In this document: positions 39,006 through 47,973 of the stretch, one piece after another
Layout: the number at the start of each line of letters is the position of its first letter
How positions within the stretch are numbered: the first letter of the stretch is position 1
Source: Kitasatospora papulosa
GTDB lineage: Bacteria; Actinomycetota; Actinomycetes; Streptomycetales; Streptomycetaceae
Length of the DNA: 50,530 bases
NCBI RefSeq assembly: GCF_000717245.1
Contig: NZ_JNYQ01000022.1
Span: 1 to 50,530 of the forward strand
Direction of reading: 5' to 3'
Notes under the pieces: generated by a model
The model's input: only the letters and a program-made list of their open reading frames with translations
Told to the model about the DNA's origin: nothing
Databases searched by the model: none
Translations under genes and position numbers: made by a program

Positions 39006-39498
39006 GGGTGTGCTCCTGGGTGAGGCTGGTGTGGTGGTGAGGCGACAGTGCGGGCACCCGGTGGCCAAGGGAATCAAGGCTGCGCGGGTGAGGGCGGACA
39101 ATGCCCGCAGTAATATCGCCGGGCACAGCAGCAGCCGCCGGAATTAATTCCATTATTCTTCTCCAGGGTGTTCAATTGGGGAGTCAATGTAGCAGGGAGC
39201 AAGGGCGCCGCGATCCACCCTCAAAGGCCTCTGCACTGGGGTTTTCTTATCCAGCGGCCCCTGTTTCCTGATGGAGCGCGCGAAAAAACCATAGGAATGA
39301 ACTCGATTCCGATAGGAATTGCGCCGCAGGCTCCACCGAGTGGGTGCGGCCCTTGCCTGCGACCTGTACTGACGTGCGGAAAGAGCTTCTATGACCTTTG
39401 TCTTTGGGTGCGATATTTCCTGATAGGAAGATTCTGATAGCGGCGCGAAAACGGCGCACAGCAGAATCTCGCCTCGACGTGACGGACGTCACGCAAAA
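39006..39498. other. AT-richer gene-free region between the microprotein gene and traA
   Basis: No credible gene. The part at 39140-39430 is noticeably richer in A+T than the surroundings and contains the words GATAGGAA (near 39311 and 39421) and GATTCTGATAGC. Frames at 39168-39437 (+) and 39247-39645 (-) lack ribosome sites and family signals. It may hold promoters or the remains of an insertion. Confidence 0.35.
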
Positions 39499-39541
39499 GA
39501 GCCCCGCACTGATTGGTGCGGGGCTCTGCGTGACGTCCGTG
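39478..39541 (-). terminator. strong rho-independent terminator of the transfer operon
   Basis: The inner stem GAGCCCCGCAC/GTGCGGGGCTC (39499-39526, TGATTG loop) is followed on the minus strand by TTTT. An outer pair, GACGGACGTCACGC with its near-complement, extends the structure to about 39478-39541. It lies about 170 bases past the traA stop. Confidence 0.85.
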
Positions 39542-39698
39542 ATTGGTGCGGACGTGCCGAGGTTCTCAGGCGATGTCCTCGTGGTCGGGCAGGATCTTCG
39601 TCGAGGCTGGGGCCGGACCCAGATCTCCGCATCTGCCGGGACCACGTCGACACCGGCGTCGGCGGCGACTGTGGCGACAGTTCCATCTGTGTACCTGG

Positions 39699-42600
39699 TC
39701 AGCGTCCTCGGCTGGGTCCCGAACGGCTCGGTGCCGGCGGTTCGTACCGGCGGTTCTGCTGCCCGACGCGGGCGGCTTGCGCCTGCTGCGCTTGCTGGAT
39801 GTCAGCCCGTGCCCGGGTCTCTGCGCGGTGGAGCTCCGGGTGCTGCTGGGCGATCCGCTGACGGAGGGCCTTCTCGGTGCGGGCGTCGTCGGCGACGGCC
39901 CGGTACATCGCGGCGTTCTCCCTCGCCGTGTTCGCCGTGGCGTTGAAGCGGGCGATGCGCTTCTGGTCACCGGCGTCCCTCTGCTGGGCGCGGGCGGGCA
40001 CCTTGGTCTGGCGCATCTCGGTGAGCCGGGCCGCGACGGTATCGACGTCCGGCACCCGGTGCTCGGTGGCACCGAGGAGAGTGGCGTACGGGCTCTCCCG
40101 CACGGTCTTCCAGGCGTCCGCGGCTGCCCGCCCGGCGGCCATCCGTGCTTCGGCACCCTCGCGGTACCCGGCCGCCCTGTCCTGCTCGGCCTGCTTTTTG
40201 AGCTGGGTGTGCTCCTTGCGTGAGGTGCCCGCCATCCGCAGGGCCAAGCGGCCCTTGTCGTCTGACAGGGACAGGTGGCGCAGATGCTCGTCGGCAGTCG
40301 CGGCAACCTTGGCGGCCGCTGTCTCCCGGGCCTGCTCGGCGCGGGCGAGGGCCAGGTGCTCGTCGGCCTGGTCCAGCACCGCGTAGATCGGTGCGACCTC
40401 GAGCCGCCCCGGGGTGGTCCCGCCGGCGGCGGCGTCCTCGATCTCCTGCAGCAGCGCGGCCTTGGCCTCGTCAGCGGCGTCCGCGTCCCGGTCCTCCCGG
40501 CGGGCGTCGACGGGACCGGTGGCGATGAGCCGGGTCAGCTCCTGGTCGGTGTGGCCGCCGTACGGGCGCTGGGACCAGGCCCGCGTCCCCGCCAGCTCCC
40601 GCTCCTCGCGCATGTCCTCCAGGCGCTGCTTCTGCTCGTCGGTCAGCCGGTACTCGCGCGGGGCGGTGGCTTCTTCCTCCCGCTGCTGCACGTGCCGTGG
40701 CGAGCGTGCGCGGGCTGCTGCGGTGCTGACGGCCCGGGTGGGTGTCGGCGACGGCACGACGACCGCAGGGGCCGGGGCGGGCGGCTCGTGGAACAGGTCG
40801 CTCACCATGCTGTCGGGCCGGGACTGCCCGAGGAACCGGGCGTACGCGTCGACGGCACGCTCCAGGCGCTCTGTCTCCGTACGGGCCGCACCGAGCCGCG
40901 CCCGGGTCTCCTCAGACTCGATCACTGCGAGCGGAAGCCAGAGGTGGTTCTCCTTCTTGCCCCTCGTCAGCCCGGGGTACGCGGCGAACGCGTTCGCACC
41001 GTGCCCGTACAGCAGGCTGGTGTCGCACGTCATGCCCTGAGATGCGGCGATCGTCATCGCGTACCCCAGCGACAGAGCCCCGCCCGCGATCTGGTCGGGC
41101 GTCAGCCACGCGGACACGTAGGCGTCGTCCTGGCCGCGCTCTCGGGTGCGCCACGTGACCTCGACCCGCCCGTCGTCGGCGAGCTGGGAGACGACGGCCC
41201 GGTACCCGTTGAGGAGGTCCGGCCCCTGGCCGCGCCGCGACCGGTAGTCGTTGGCGCGGACCCGTACGGCGTCGCCCTCGGCGAGGGTGAGCCGGTCCCC
41301 GCCGGGCAGGGCGTAGGTGCGCTCCTCCCCGAGTTCGCCGGCGGCGCGGCGAATCTGCTGCGCCCCGGCGTTGAGCGCGTCCACGTCGCTGTTGCGGGCG
41401 GCGAGGACGACCAGCTTGTCGAGTAGGTCATGGGTGTCGGGCCAGCGGTCGCGCCGGAACTCGTCCCAGACGGTGAGGATCTGGGAGCGGGCCTCGTCGG
41501 CGGACTCGGTGGGGTGGACGCGGCCGCGCTCGGCGAGCAGCCGGAGCGCCTGGTCGTGGTCCCCGGTGCGCCACACCTCCAGGGCGTGCCGTTCGGCGGC
41601 GTCCTCCTGGCGGCGGTTCTCGGTGAGGGTGAGCCCGCCGACCAGTTCGTGGATGTCCTTGAACCATCCGCCGGCGGCGATGGCCTGGAGCTGGAGAGGG
41701 TCGCCGATGCCGATCACCTTGGTCCCGGTGCGGGCCGCCTCGCGCATGAGGACCTCGGCCGCCCGGTCGTCCACCATCGTGGCCTCGTCCACGACCAGGA
41801 CGTCGATCCCGCTGAGCCCGGAACTGGTGCGGATCTGCTGGAGCCAGGAGGCCACCGTGCGGGCAGGGATGCCGGACGCCTGGGTGAGCTGCTGGGCGGC
41901 CACCGCACTCAGGCACGCACCCGCGTACGTGGTGCCGGTCGCGTCCCACCCGATCCGGCACGCCTCCATCAGCGTCGACTTGCCGGCTCCGGCGACGCCG
42001 ACGACGGTGTCGATGCCGTGCCCGCCGGTCAGTAGCCGGGTGACCGCCGCGCGCTGCTCGTCGGACAGCTCGAAGCCGACCGCGACCTGGAAGACGTCGA
42101 CGGCGGCCGCCGCCTGGTCCGGTGTCAGGGCGGCGCGGCCTTCGCCGTGGCGGGTGAGCGCCTGGTCACGTACGTACGCCTCGGCATCCAGGATGTCCTG
42201 GGTGGTGTAGCGGGCGGTCGACGTCATCACGGTGGAGCCGTAGTCCGGCGCCCGGACCGCGTACCCGGCCACGTCCAGGACCTCGTCGACGAGCTGGTCC
42301 AGGCGGCCGACGTCGTCGGCGTCCAGCCCGTACGGCAAGGCGTTGCCGACCGCGGCGAGCAGCTGCGCGCGCGAGAAGGTCTTGTTGTTCGCCGTGAGCC
42401 CGGTCTCCGGGTTGAAGACGACCGCGGCGAGGTCGGAGGGCGGGGGAATCCGCGGTCCACCGGGGCGGTCGAGCGCGGGGCCGGCCCCAGGGTCGGGCGG
42501 TCCGGGTGCGGCGGCCGCGACCATCGCGTCGACGTCGACCCCAGCCTCCTCGGCCCGCTGCCGCCAGCTCGCCCGCATCCCGGCAGCATCCGCCGCGTGC

Positions 42601-43781
42601 TTGGCTCGCAGGCTCTCGGCTGCCGCACGGTCTCGCTCCTGGCGCCCGGACTCGTCCCCCGCCATCTCCACGATCCGCCCGTGCCGCCGCGAGTACAACT
42701 CGCGCACCTGCTCGGGAACGCCCGCCACTTCCCAGGCGCCGGTCCGCTCGGCCTGCTCGCGCCGTACGCCGTACCGCTCGTAGGCCAGGGCCCGGATGCG
42801 GGCCTTGAAGAACGCGTCGGCGGCGGCCGCGTGCCGGTGCAGGTCCTGGCCGCTGTTGCCGATGGAGCGCCACTCGCCGTCCTCGCACAGCGCCATGTTG
42901 GCGATCGTGACGTGGAGGTGGAGATGTGGATCGCCGGGCTGCCCGTCGCCCATCGGCCGGGCCGACTGGTGCTCGACCGACCACGCCAGCAGACCGCCGG
43001 TCACGAGCCGGACCGGCTGTCCATCCTCCGAGCCGACCGCGTACCCGACCCACCGCTCGACCTCCCGGAGCGTCTCCGTCTTCGCCCGGTGCACCAGGTC
43101 CCGGTACTCCTGGCCGTCGACGTCGGGCAGCAGCCCGGCGAGCGCGCTGTCGCTCTTGGGCATGTCCAGCATCAGGTCCCAGCCGCGCACCCGGTCATCC
43201 ACCCGGGCGTCGGCGTGCTCGCGGGCGTCGGCCAGTTCCTGCTCCCCGTAGACGTCCGCGAGGTCGAGGCCGGCGGCGCGGGCGAGCTTGTGCAGGGTGC
43301 CCACCTGCATCCGGTGCCGGTCGCCCTGGCGGTGCACCATCCGCTGCTGCTGCGCGAGCACCTTCTGTTGCTTTTGCTTGCCCTCCAGTAGATCCGCGGC
43401 TGCGACACCGCGCTCCTCGGCGGCCGCCTCGATAGCCTCGACCAGACGAGCCGTCGTCAGCTTGGCGAGCAGGTGCGCGCGGGCGGACGTCCGCGTACGG
43501 ATGAGCCGGGCCCCGGTCTGCGGGTGACACCCCGCCATCAACCGCCGGGCCGCCTCCTTGCCCTCCTCATCGAGGACCGCGCCCTCGGTCAGCCCGACCG
43601 CCGCGAGGCCGCTGCCCATCCACACCAGCGCGGCATCGCCCTCCTCCCGGAGTCGGTACTCCAGCGCCCGGTCGGGCTGCTCCTGGACGACGTCCTCGGA
43701 CGCGACGACCGAGCACCCGGCCTGCTCGCGCAGCCGGTACTCGACCTGTTCGTCGTCGCGGATCGCCGTCACCCATGCCAT
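39699..43781 (-). CDS. traA: TraA-type MobF relaxase-helicase
   Basis: The 1,360-residue protein has an N-terminal relaxase domain: basic and tyrosine-containing EYRLRE motifs near 14 and 41, the TrwC-like DLMLDMPKSDSAL segment, and the histidine triad H286/H288/H290 (GDPHLHLHVTIAN). A RecD2-type helicase follows with Walker A GVAGAGKST (595-603), Walker B VVDEA (663-667) and the late motif YAMTIAASQGMTCD. A long charged C-terminus (about 1050-1330) completes it. It would nick oriT, stay bound to the 5' end and unwind the strand for transfer. Length fits the MobF family. It is the last gene before the operon terminator. The nick-site tyrosine was not assigned with confidence. Confidence 0.93.
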   Translation of the reverse strand: MAWVTAIRDDEQVEYRLREQAGCSVVASEDVVQEQPDRALEYRLREEGDAALVWMGSGLAAVGLTEGAVLDEEGKEAARRLMAGCHPQTGARLIRTRTSARAHLLAKLTTARLVEAIEAAAEERGVAAADLLEGKQKQQKVLAQQQRMVHRQGDRHRMQVGTLHKLARAAGLDLADVYGEQELADAREHADARVDDRVRGWDLMLDMPKSDSALAGLLPDVDGQEYRDLVHRAKTETLREVERWVGYAVGSEDGQPVRLVTGGLLAWSVEHQSARPMGDGQPGDPHLHLHVTIANMALCEDGEWRSIGNSGQDLHRHAAAADAFFKARIRALAYERYGVRREQAERTGAWEVAGVPEQVRELYSRRHGRIVEMAGDESGRQERDRAAAESLRAKHAADAAGMRASWRQRAEEAGVDVDAMVAAAAPGPPDPGAGPALDRPGGPRIPPPSDLAAVVFNPETGLTANNKTFSRAQLLAAVGNALPYGLDADDVGRLDQLVDEVLDVAGYAVRAPDYGSTVMTSTARYTTQDILDAEAYVRDQALTRHGEGRAALTPDQAAAAVDVFQVAVGFELSDEQRAAVTRLLTGGHGIDTVVGVAGAGKSTLMEACRIGWDATGTTYAGACLSAVAAQQLTQASGIPARTVASWLQQIRTSSGLSGIDVLVVDEATMVDDRAAEVLMREAARTGTKVIGIGDPLQLQAIAAGGWFKDIHELVGGLTLTENRRQEDAAERHALEVWRTGDHDQALRLLAERGRVHPTESADEARSQILTVWDEFRRDRWPDTHDLLDKLVVLAARNSDVDALNAGAQQIRRAAGELGEERTYALPGGDRLTLAEGDAVRVRANDYRSRRGQGPDLLNGYRAVVSQLADDGRVEVTWRTRERGQDDAYVSAWLTPDQIAGGALSLGYAMTIAASQGMTCDTSLLYGHGANAFAAYPGLTRGKKENHLWLPLAVIESEETRARLGAARTETERLERAVDAYARFLGQSRPDSMVSDLFHEPPAPAPAVVVPSPTPTRAVSTAAARARSPRHVQQREEEATAPREYRLTDEQKQRLEDMREERELAGTRAWSQRPYGGHTDQELTRLIATGPVDARREDRDADAADEAKAALLQEIEDAAAGGTTPGRLEVAPIYAVLDQADEHLALARAEQARETAAAKVAATADEHLRHLSLSDDKGRLALRMAGTSRKEHTQLKKQAEQDRAAGYREGAEARMAAGRAAADAWKTVRESPYATLLGATEHRVPDVDTVAARLTEMRQTKVPARAQQRDAGDQKRIARFNATANTARENAAMYRAVADDARTEKALRQRIAQQHPELHRAETRARADIQQAQQAQAARVGQQNRRYEPPAPSRSGPSRGR

Positions 43782-44094
43782 GCCCGTGTCCCCGTGTCCC
43801 GCGCTGTGTCGTGCGCTGTGTCCCTGTGTTCCGGCTTGTGCTCTTGTGCTTTTCCCGGCTTGCCGGGGTTCCCGCGAGGGGAACCCCCTTCGTGCTTCCT
43901 CTGTTTTTGATCATGACCGGAACGGTCGGTGTCGACGAGGTCGGTACGGCCGGGGTCCATCACCGTACGGTCGGATCGGCGGCTGACCAAAAGGTCGGCC
44001 AGCCAGAGAACGGCTAGCTACGACAACCCGCGGTTGTCGGCGGGCAATGCGGAGGCTCGTCGCAGATCCTCCGGGCTCAGCCCCTGTACCCATG
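43782..44094. other. non-coding region upstream of traA; candidate oriT
   Basis: Several GGTCGG words cluster at 43920-44000. Inverted repeats include GGCTGACC-AAAA-GGTCGGCC (43981-44000, one mismatch) and CGACAACC-CGC-GGTTGTCG (44021-44039, perfect). A region of inverted repeats next to a relaxase gene is the usual place for oriT. No known nic sequence was recognised. Confidence 0.45.
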
Positions 44095-44283
44095 TCACCG
44101 AGCGGTGCCCGGTCCGAGGGCCCGCCGGCCTTTCGGGTCCGGCAGCGCCTGGTGCTCGTCGTCGTCCAGGCGCTGCTCCGCCCCGAGGCGTTCGGCGGGC
44201 AGCAGCCGCGGTGCCGAGTCAGCCGAAGAAGTGTTCTGGGTTGTGCTGGGACCGGTGCCGAGTCGCCGTCGTGTCGTGCTCAT
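44095..44283 (-). CDS. 62-aa charged hypothetical protein
   Basis: The ATG at 44283 follows GAGGAGACTCCTCCC, which holds a ribosome site inside a short palindrome. The 62-residue product (starts MSTTRRRLGTG) is hydrophilic, with a basic N-terminus, a Ser/Thr-rich middle and the charged helix LPAERLGAEQRLDDDEHQ. It lies between the broken 44.5-45.0 kb gene and traA in the same orientation. No family recognised; coding strength is moderate. Confidence 0.5.
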   Translation of the reverse strand: MSTTRRRLGTGPSTTQNTSSADSAPRLLPAERLGAEQRLDDDEHQALPDPKGRRALGPGTAR

Positions 44284-44466
44284 GGGAGGAGTCTCCTCGC
44301 ACGGCCCGGGGGCGGCGTACGGCATGTGTTGTGGGACGGCGAACTGGGTTTCCCTGCCGTCGGTCGCCGACGTACGGGAGCCTCTCCGGTCCGTTGGCGA
44401 CGCGGGCCCAAGGCCCCAATAGGCGTGGGCGAAGCCCTCGTAATTCGTCCCTCCCCGGAAACGCAG

Positions 44467-44507
44467 AAGGCCCCCGGTCCGCCTCGGGGAGGCAGGCCGG
44501 GGGCCTT
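44467..44507 (-). terminator. terminator after the TAG-interrupted gene
   Basis: The outer stem AAGGCCCCCGG with CCGGGGGCCTT (11 bp) encloses an inner GCCTC-GGG-GAGGC stem, 30 bases beyond the stop of the upstream gene. Confidence 0.8.
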
Positions 44508-44536
44508 GAGCATCAGGGTCCTACGCGGGGTGATGG

Positions 44537-44983
44537 TTACGCGGCGAGCGCGACGCCGGCGGCGGCGACGAACGCGTCAGCCTCCTTGATGGCGCGCTCG
44601 CGGGCTGCGGCCAGAGGTGTTGCCCCGTCCCTCCCGCGCAGTCCGTATGCGGCGTCGACGGCTGCTTGCGCGGCCGGGGCGAGGGAGGGCAGCAGCATCG
44701 AGACGTGCAGGAGCGGCGCGGTGATCGCGGACCGGGTGGCGTGGCTCTCGGCGCGTGCCTCGCTCCAGTCCTGGCCCCGGAGGCGCAAGTCTTCGCGGAT
44801 CCACATCGCCCGACGGTGGTTGGCGAGCGCGGTCGCCAGCTCGGTCACGGCGGCGAGCCCTTGGGCCCGGCGGGCGGCGGCCGCGGCTTCCGTCCGCTGG
44901 GCTCGCTAGCTGATGTGCTGGAGCGTGCCGGTCAGTAACGCTCCGGCGAGGGTGCCGAGTACGGCGACGATGGCGGTGAGCAT
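44537..44983 (-). pseudogene. membrane/coiled-coil plasmid protein with an in-frame TAG
   Basis: An ATG at 44983 with a strong GAGGAG site opens a 25-codon segment (MLTAIVAVLGTLAGALLTGT, one membrane span) ending in TAG at 44906-44908. The same frame continues without a shift through RAQRTEAAAAARRAQGLAAV into the 103-residue part TELATALANHRRAMWIRED. Together they give a natural single-pass membrane plus coiled-coil protein of about 148 residues, a shape I associate with Streptomyces plasmid genes. Either a nonsense mutation splits the gene (with the C-terminal part perhaps reinitiating at the GTG at 44848) or TAG is read through. Confidence 0.65.
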
Positions 44984-45054
44984 GTCGGTCTCCTCAGTGG
45001 TGTGGGTGGGGTGGCCGCGCGCCTGACAGCCACCCCAGCGTGCTGTCGGTCGGA

Positions 45055-45543
45055 TCAGCCGTTGTGGTTCTGGGTCCGGCCGAACATCCCCTTGGTGCTC
45101 GTGTGCACCTCGGTGTGGTTCGTGACCGGGCCGTTGAAGTGGTTGTGGTTCTCCGTGTGCATGTCTGCCTTGGCGCGGCCTACGGACCGCAGTAGCGACC
45201 CGGCGGCGAGGACCAGGGCGACGGGCCCGGCCGCACCGACGGCGAGGATGACCGGGTCGACCTGCCCGAGCGTGTAGAGCACGAGGGAGGTGGCGCCTCC
45301 GACAGACAGGGCGGCGACGCTTCCGGAGAGCATCAGCGCGCTGGCGTCCGTCGCCTTCTGGCTCATGGGCGGCCTTCCCGGCTGCGCGACCGGCGGGGTC
45401 GTGCCGACCGTGGGGAGCTCGGATTCGTCGCGGAACGACGTCGGCGTCGGCTTGTACGCCTCGTCGATGAGCCGACGGGCCCGGGCGTCGGCCTCCAGCT
45501 CGCTGAGCGGGCGGCCTGCTGCGGTGTTCTCGGTGTGCTCCAC
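45055..45543 (-). CDS. transfer-region membrane protein with Asn/His-rich tail
   Basis: The 162-residue protein has a soluble N-terminus (VEHTENTAAGRPLSELEADARARRLI), two membrane spans (about 77-98: ALMLSGSVAALSVGGATSLVLY; about 105-125: PVILAVGAAGPVALVLAAG), and a polar tail with HTENHNHFNGPVTNHT, a pattern seen in Streptomyces conjugation-region proteins. The GTG start at 45543 follows AAGGAG at 7 bases, and the longer frame upstream is antisense-like translation. It follows the ATPase after a terminator-like hairpin and probably belongs to the transfer apparatus. Confidence 0.8.
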   Translation of the reverse strand: MEHTENTAAGRPLSELEADARARRLIDEAYKPTPTSFRDESELPTVGTTPPVAQPGRPPMSQKATDASALMLSGSVAALSVGGATSLVLYTLGQVDPVILAVGAAGPVALVLAAGSLLRSVGRAKADMHTENHNHFNGPVTNHTEVHTSTKGMFGRTQNHNG

Positions 45544-45624
45544 TGGGTGCTCCTTCTTCGTCGCGATGGGGAAGGGCCGGGGCCCGGAGGCGGAATCTCC
45601 AGGGCCCCGGTGCGTGGGTATGCG

Positions 45625-45657
45625 GCAGGCCCGGAGCGGGGGATGCTCCGGGCCTGC
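45625..45657 (-). terminator. hairpin between the ATPase and the membrane protein gene
   Basis: A perfect 13-bp stem GCAGGCCCGGAGC with its complement and a 7-base loop sits 21 bases past the ATPase stop. With the next gene in the same direction it may act as a partial terminator that lowers downstream expression. Confidence 0.75.
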
Positions 45658-45677
45658 GTGCTGCTGTGCGGGGGCGG

Positions 45678-47075
45678 TCAGTCCGCCGGGATCGGGACGA
45701 TGAGCCCAGTGCTGTCGGGCCGGGCGATCTCCCCTTTCCCGCGCAGGCCGCTGATCGTGGTGCGCAGGGAGCCGCGGCGGACCTCGCGGCCTCCGTCGGC
45801 GTTCAGCGCGGCCAAGAGGTCGACCTCGGCCAGGCCGCCCGCCGGCAGCGCCGCGAGGATCCGCTGGGCGGTCGACATCGTGGCGGTGTCGGGCTCCGGC
45901 TCCGGGCTGGGCGACTCGTCCGTGTCGTCGTCGTCTTCCCCGTCGCCTCCACCGGCCGCCTGGCGCTCTTTGGCGGTCATGTAGGCCTCCAGGTCGATCG
46001 GTTCGCCGGGAGGCGCGTGGTCGCCGTACAGGGCCAGCACGACCGGGTCGTGGCCGGTGCACGGGGCGACGGATCCGATGACGTACGTGCGGGCCATGCT
46101 CGTCGGCCGGACGCCGGTCAGGTGGTAGAGCATCCCCTGGCTGTTGACGTCGTCGTCGTCCTCGGTCGCCGTCTCGTTGTAGCGCCGGATCTTCCGTACC
46201 TGGCCCACGACCTTCGGAATCGGCTGGAGTGCCTCGCCGCGGGGGATGAGCCCGTCGCCGACGAGCTGCTGCATCATCGCGCTGGACCAGCGCAGCAGGA
46301 TGACCTCGCCCTCCTTGAGCATGGCGCGCAGGGTGTCCGACCCGCCCAGCTCGTCGAGGTGTCCGGCCTGGGCGGCGATGATGATGCCGACCCCGACGCT
46401 GCGGCCGGTCCTGCCGAGTTCCTTGATGAGCAGGGCACCTTCCTCGCGGAACGGGGCTCCCTTCTCCAGCAGCCGGTTCGCCTCGTCGACGAGCCCGTAC
46501 GTCAGCGGGTCGGGGTCGTCCTTGACGAAGCCGGAGCGTCCGAGCTCCGCATAGGCGACCATCCGGCGCTCGGCTTCGGCGACCAGGCCGCGCAGCATGA
46601 GGATCGTCTCGTACTGGGTGGTGACCCTCGTTGCGACGTTGCCCTTGGCCTCGGGGACGGACTGGCCGTGCTTGAGGTCGGCGAGGTGCACGACGATGCC
46701 GGACCGCTTGCAGGCGATCAGGACCGCCTGGACGAGCCGGGACTTGCCGGCGCCGGTGGTCCCGAAGATGGCGCCGCGCTGGGCGTTGCCGGTCTTGGGG
46801 TCGAAGAGGCGGAACCGCAGCGCCGCAGCGTCGTAGTAGGAGCCGATCGCGATACGGCCGCGGGCGTCCATCACCAGGTCGTCCGTACGGATCTCCCGCA
46901 TGCCCATCAGCGGGTTCTCGGGGTAGACCCTGACGATCGCCTCGCGCCCGACGCCCTGCTCGAAGATGACCCGGCTGTAGTCCTCCACCTTCAGCAGGTC
47001 GCACAGTGCTTCGTGGTCGTAGCGCTTCACCCCACCTGGGGGCGTCTTCAGCACGTACTCCTGGACGGTCGCCAT
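45678..47075 (-). CDS. FtsK/TraB-like DNA-transfer ATPase
   Basis: The 465-residue protein has an N-terminal segment (1-95), a P-loop ATPase with Walker A GTTGAGKS (105-112) and Walker B YGLVDEA (193-199), the conserved VGVGIIIAAQAG region, and a C-terminal winged-helix-like domain (about 395-460: TAQRILAALPAGGLAEVDLLAALN, then RTTISGLRGKGEI), reminiscent of the FtsK gamma/TraB clt-binding domain. TraB proteins of Streptomyces move double-stranded plasmid DNA between mycelia as membrane-associated hexamers. The start overlaps the upstream membrane protein's stop by one base (TGATG), and a GGAGC ribosome site lies before it. Confidence 0.9.
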   Translation of the reverse strand: MATVQEYVLKTPPGGVKRYDHEALCDLLKVEDYSRVIFEQGVGREAIVRVYPENPLMGMREIRTDDLVMDARGRIAIGSYYDAAALRFRLFDPKTGNAQRGAIFGTTGAGKSRLVQAVLIACKRSGIVVHLADLKHGQSVPEAKGNVATRVTTQYETILMLRGLVAEAERRMVAYAELGRSGFVKDDPDPLTYGLVDEANRLLEKGAPFREEGALLIKELGRTGRSVGVGIIIAAQAGHLDELGGSDTLRAMLKEGEVILLRWSSAMMQQLVGDGLIPRGEALQPIPKVVGQVRKIRRYNETATEDDDDVNSQGMLYHLTGVRPTSMARTYVIGSVAPCTGHDPVVLALYGDHAPPGEPIDLEAYMTAKERQAAGGGDGEDDDDTDESPSPEPEPDTATMSTAQRILAALPAGGLAEVDLLAALNADGGREVRRGSLRTTISGLRGKGEIARPDSTGLIVPIPAD

Positions 47076-47896
47076 CAGGTGAGCTCCTTCTTCATCTCGT
47101 AGGTGTTGGCCTCGATGAGCTCGATGCCCGGCATCGCCGTGCTGGCGATCTCGGCCCACGTCTCCTCGTCGGTGCTGCTCGTCGCCCCAGGCTCGGCGGC
47201 CGGCCGCTGCCCGAGGACCAGGAGGCGGACACCGGCGCCGCGGCCCGGTACGGGGCCGATCTCGATCAGCTCCTCCGGCAGGTCCAGTTCGGCGGACAGG
47301 CCGGGCTTGGAGATGTCGGGCACGGGCTGCCCGCGCTTCTGGGCGCCGATGACGATGGCCAGGCATCCCTCGCTCACCTGCTGGTGCTGCAGGAGCACGG
47401 TGCCGGGTGCGACGCCTCCCTCCACCGCGAAGCGCTCACCCCACCAACGGGCCTGCGGGGTGTCGTAGGTCGGGGCCGGTTCGACGGCGGTCTCCTCCGT
47501 CTTCTCGACGGCGTCGGCGAGCTCCTGGGCCAGCGCCTCGTCGACGAGCTCGCGGGCGGTAAGTCCGGGGCGCAGGTACCAGGTGGCGCCGGTCCAGAGC
47601 GCGATGGCTGCGGCCTGCAGGAGCACGGACACCGACCCCTCGGGGGCCAGGCGTTCACCGACGAGTACCGCCGCGCAGCCCGCGTGCGGGGCGGCGTAGA
47701 CGGAGATGGCCGTCCACCGCACGGAGGCGGGGGCGCGCAGGACTTGATGGTTCGCCGCGAGGCCGACGGCGGCCGTGGCAGCCGCGGCGAGGGCTCCGGG
47801 GAGGGTGAAGGCGTCGTTGCCCAGTCCCCCGGTGAGGACAACGGTTCCGGCGACGGCGGCGGCTCGGCCGGCCGTTGCGCGCACGCGAGCGAGCAT
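47075..47896 (-). CDS. multi-pass membrane protein of the transfer operon
   Basis: The 273-residue protein begins with a membrane part of three to four spans within 1-105 (AAAVAGTVVLTGGLGNDAF; ALAAAATAAVGLAANHQVL; WTAISVYAAPHAGCAAVLV; SVLLQAAAIALWTGATWYL). A helical linker follows, then a soluble beta-rich C-terminus (about 150-265: RWWGERFAVEGG, CLAIVIGAQKRGQPV, VRLLVLGQRP). The start at 47896 lies behind GGAGG inside a GGAGGTACCTCC palindrome. Its stop overlaps the ATPase start, so it is translationally coupled and likely anchors that ATPase at the membrane. No named family recognised. Confidence 0.8.
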   Translation of the reverse strand: MLARVRATAGRAAAVAGTVVLTGGLGNDAFTLPGALAAAATAAVGLAANHQVLRAPASVRWTAISVYAAPHAGCAAVLVGERLAPEGSVSVLLQAAAIALWTGATWYLRPGLTARELVDEALAQELADAVEKTEETAVEPAPTYDTPQARWWGERFAVEGGVAPGTVLLQHQQVSEGCLAIVIGAQKRGQPVPDISKPGLSAELDLPEELIEIGPVPGRGAGVRLLVLGQRPAAEPGATSSTDEETWAEIASTAMPGIELIEANTYEMKKELT

Positions 47897-47897
47897 G

Positions 47898-47909
47898 GGA
47901 GGTACCTCC
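47898..47909. promoter_or_regulatory. ribosome site buried in a GGAGGTACCTCC palindrome
   Basis: The only ribosome-binding site of the 273-aa gene is half of a perfect 12-bp palindrome that can fold back on itself, which would mask translation initiation unless unfolded. Confidence 0.45.
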
Positions 47910-47973
47910 AGGAACGAGGGCGGGGCGGCCGGGCCCCATGGGCTCCGGCCGCCCCGCACAGGGGAGAAGGGGG

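Noticed and set aside
39168..39437. Plus-strand frame of 89 codons upstream of the transfer terminator.
   Set aside because: No ribosome site, no family pattern and unusual codon use; treated as non-coding.
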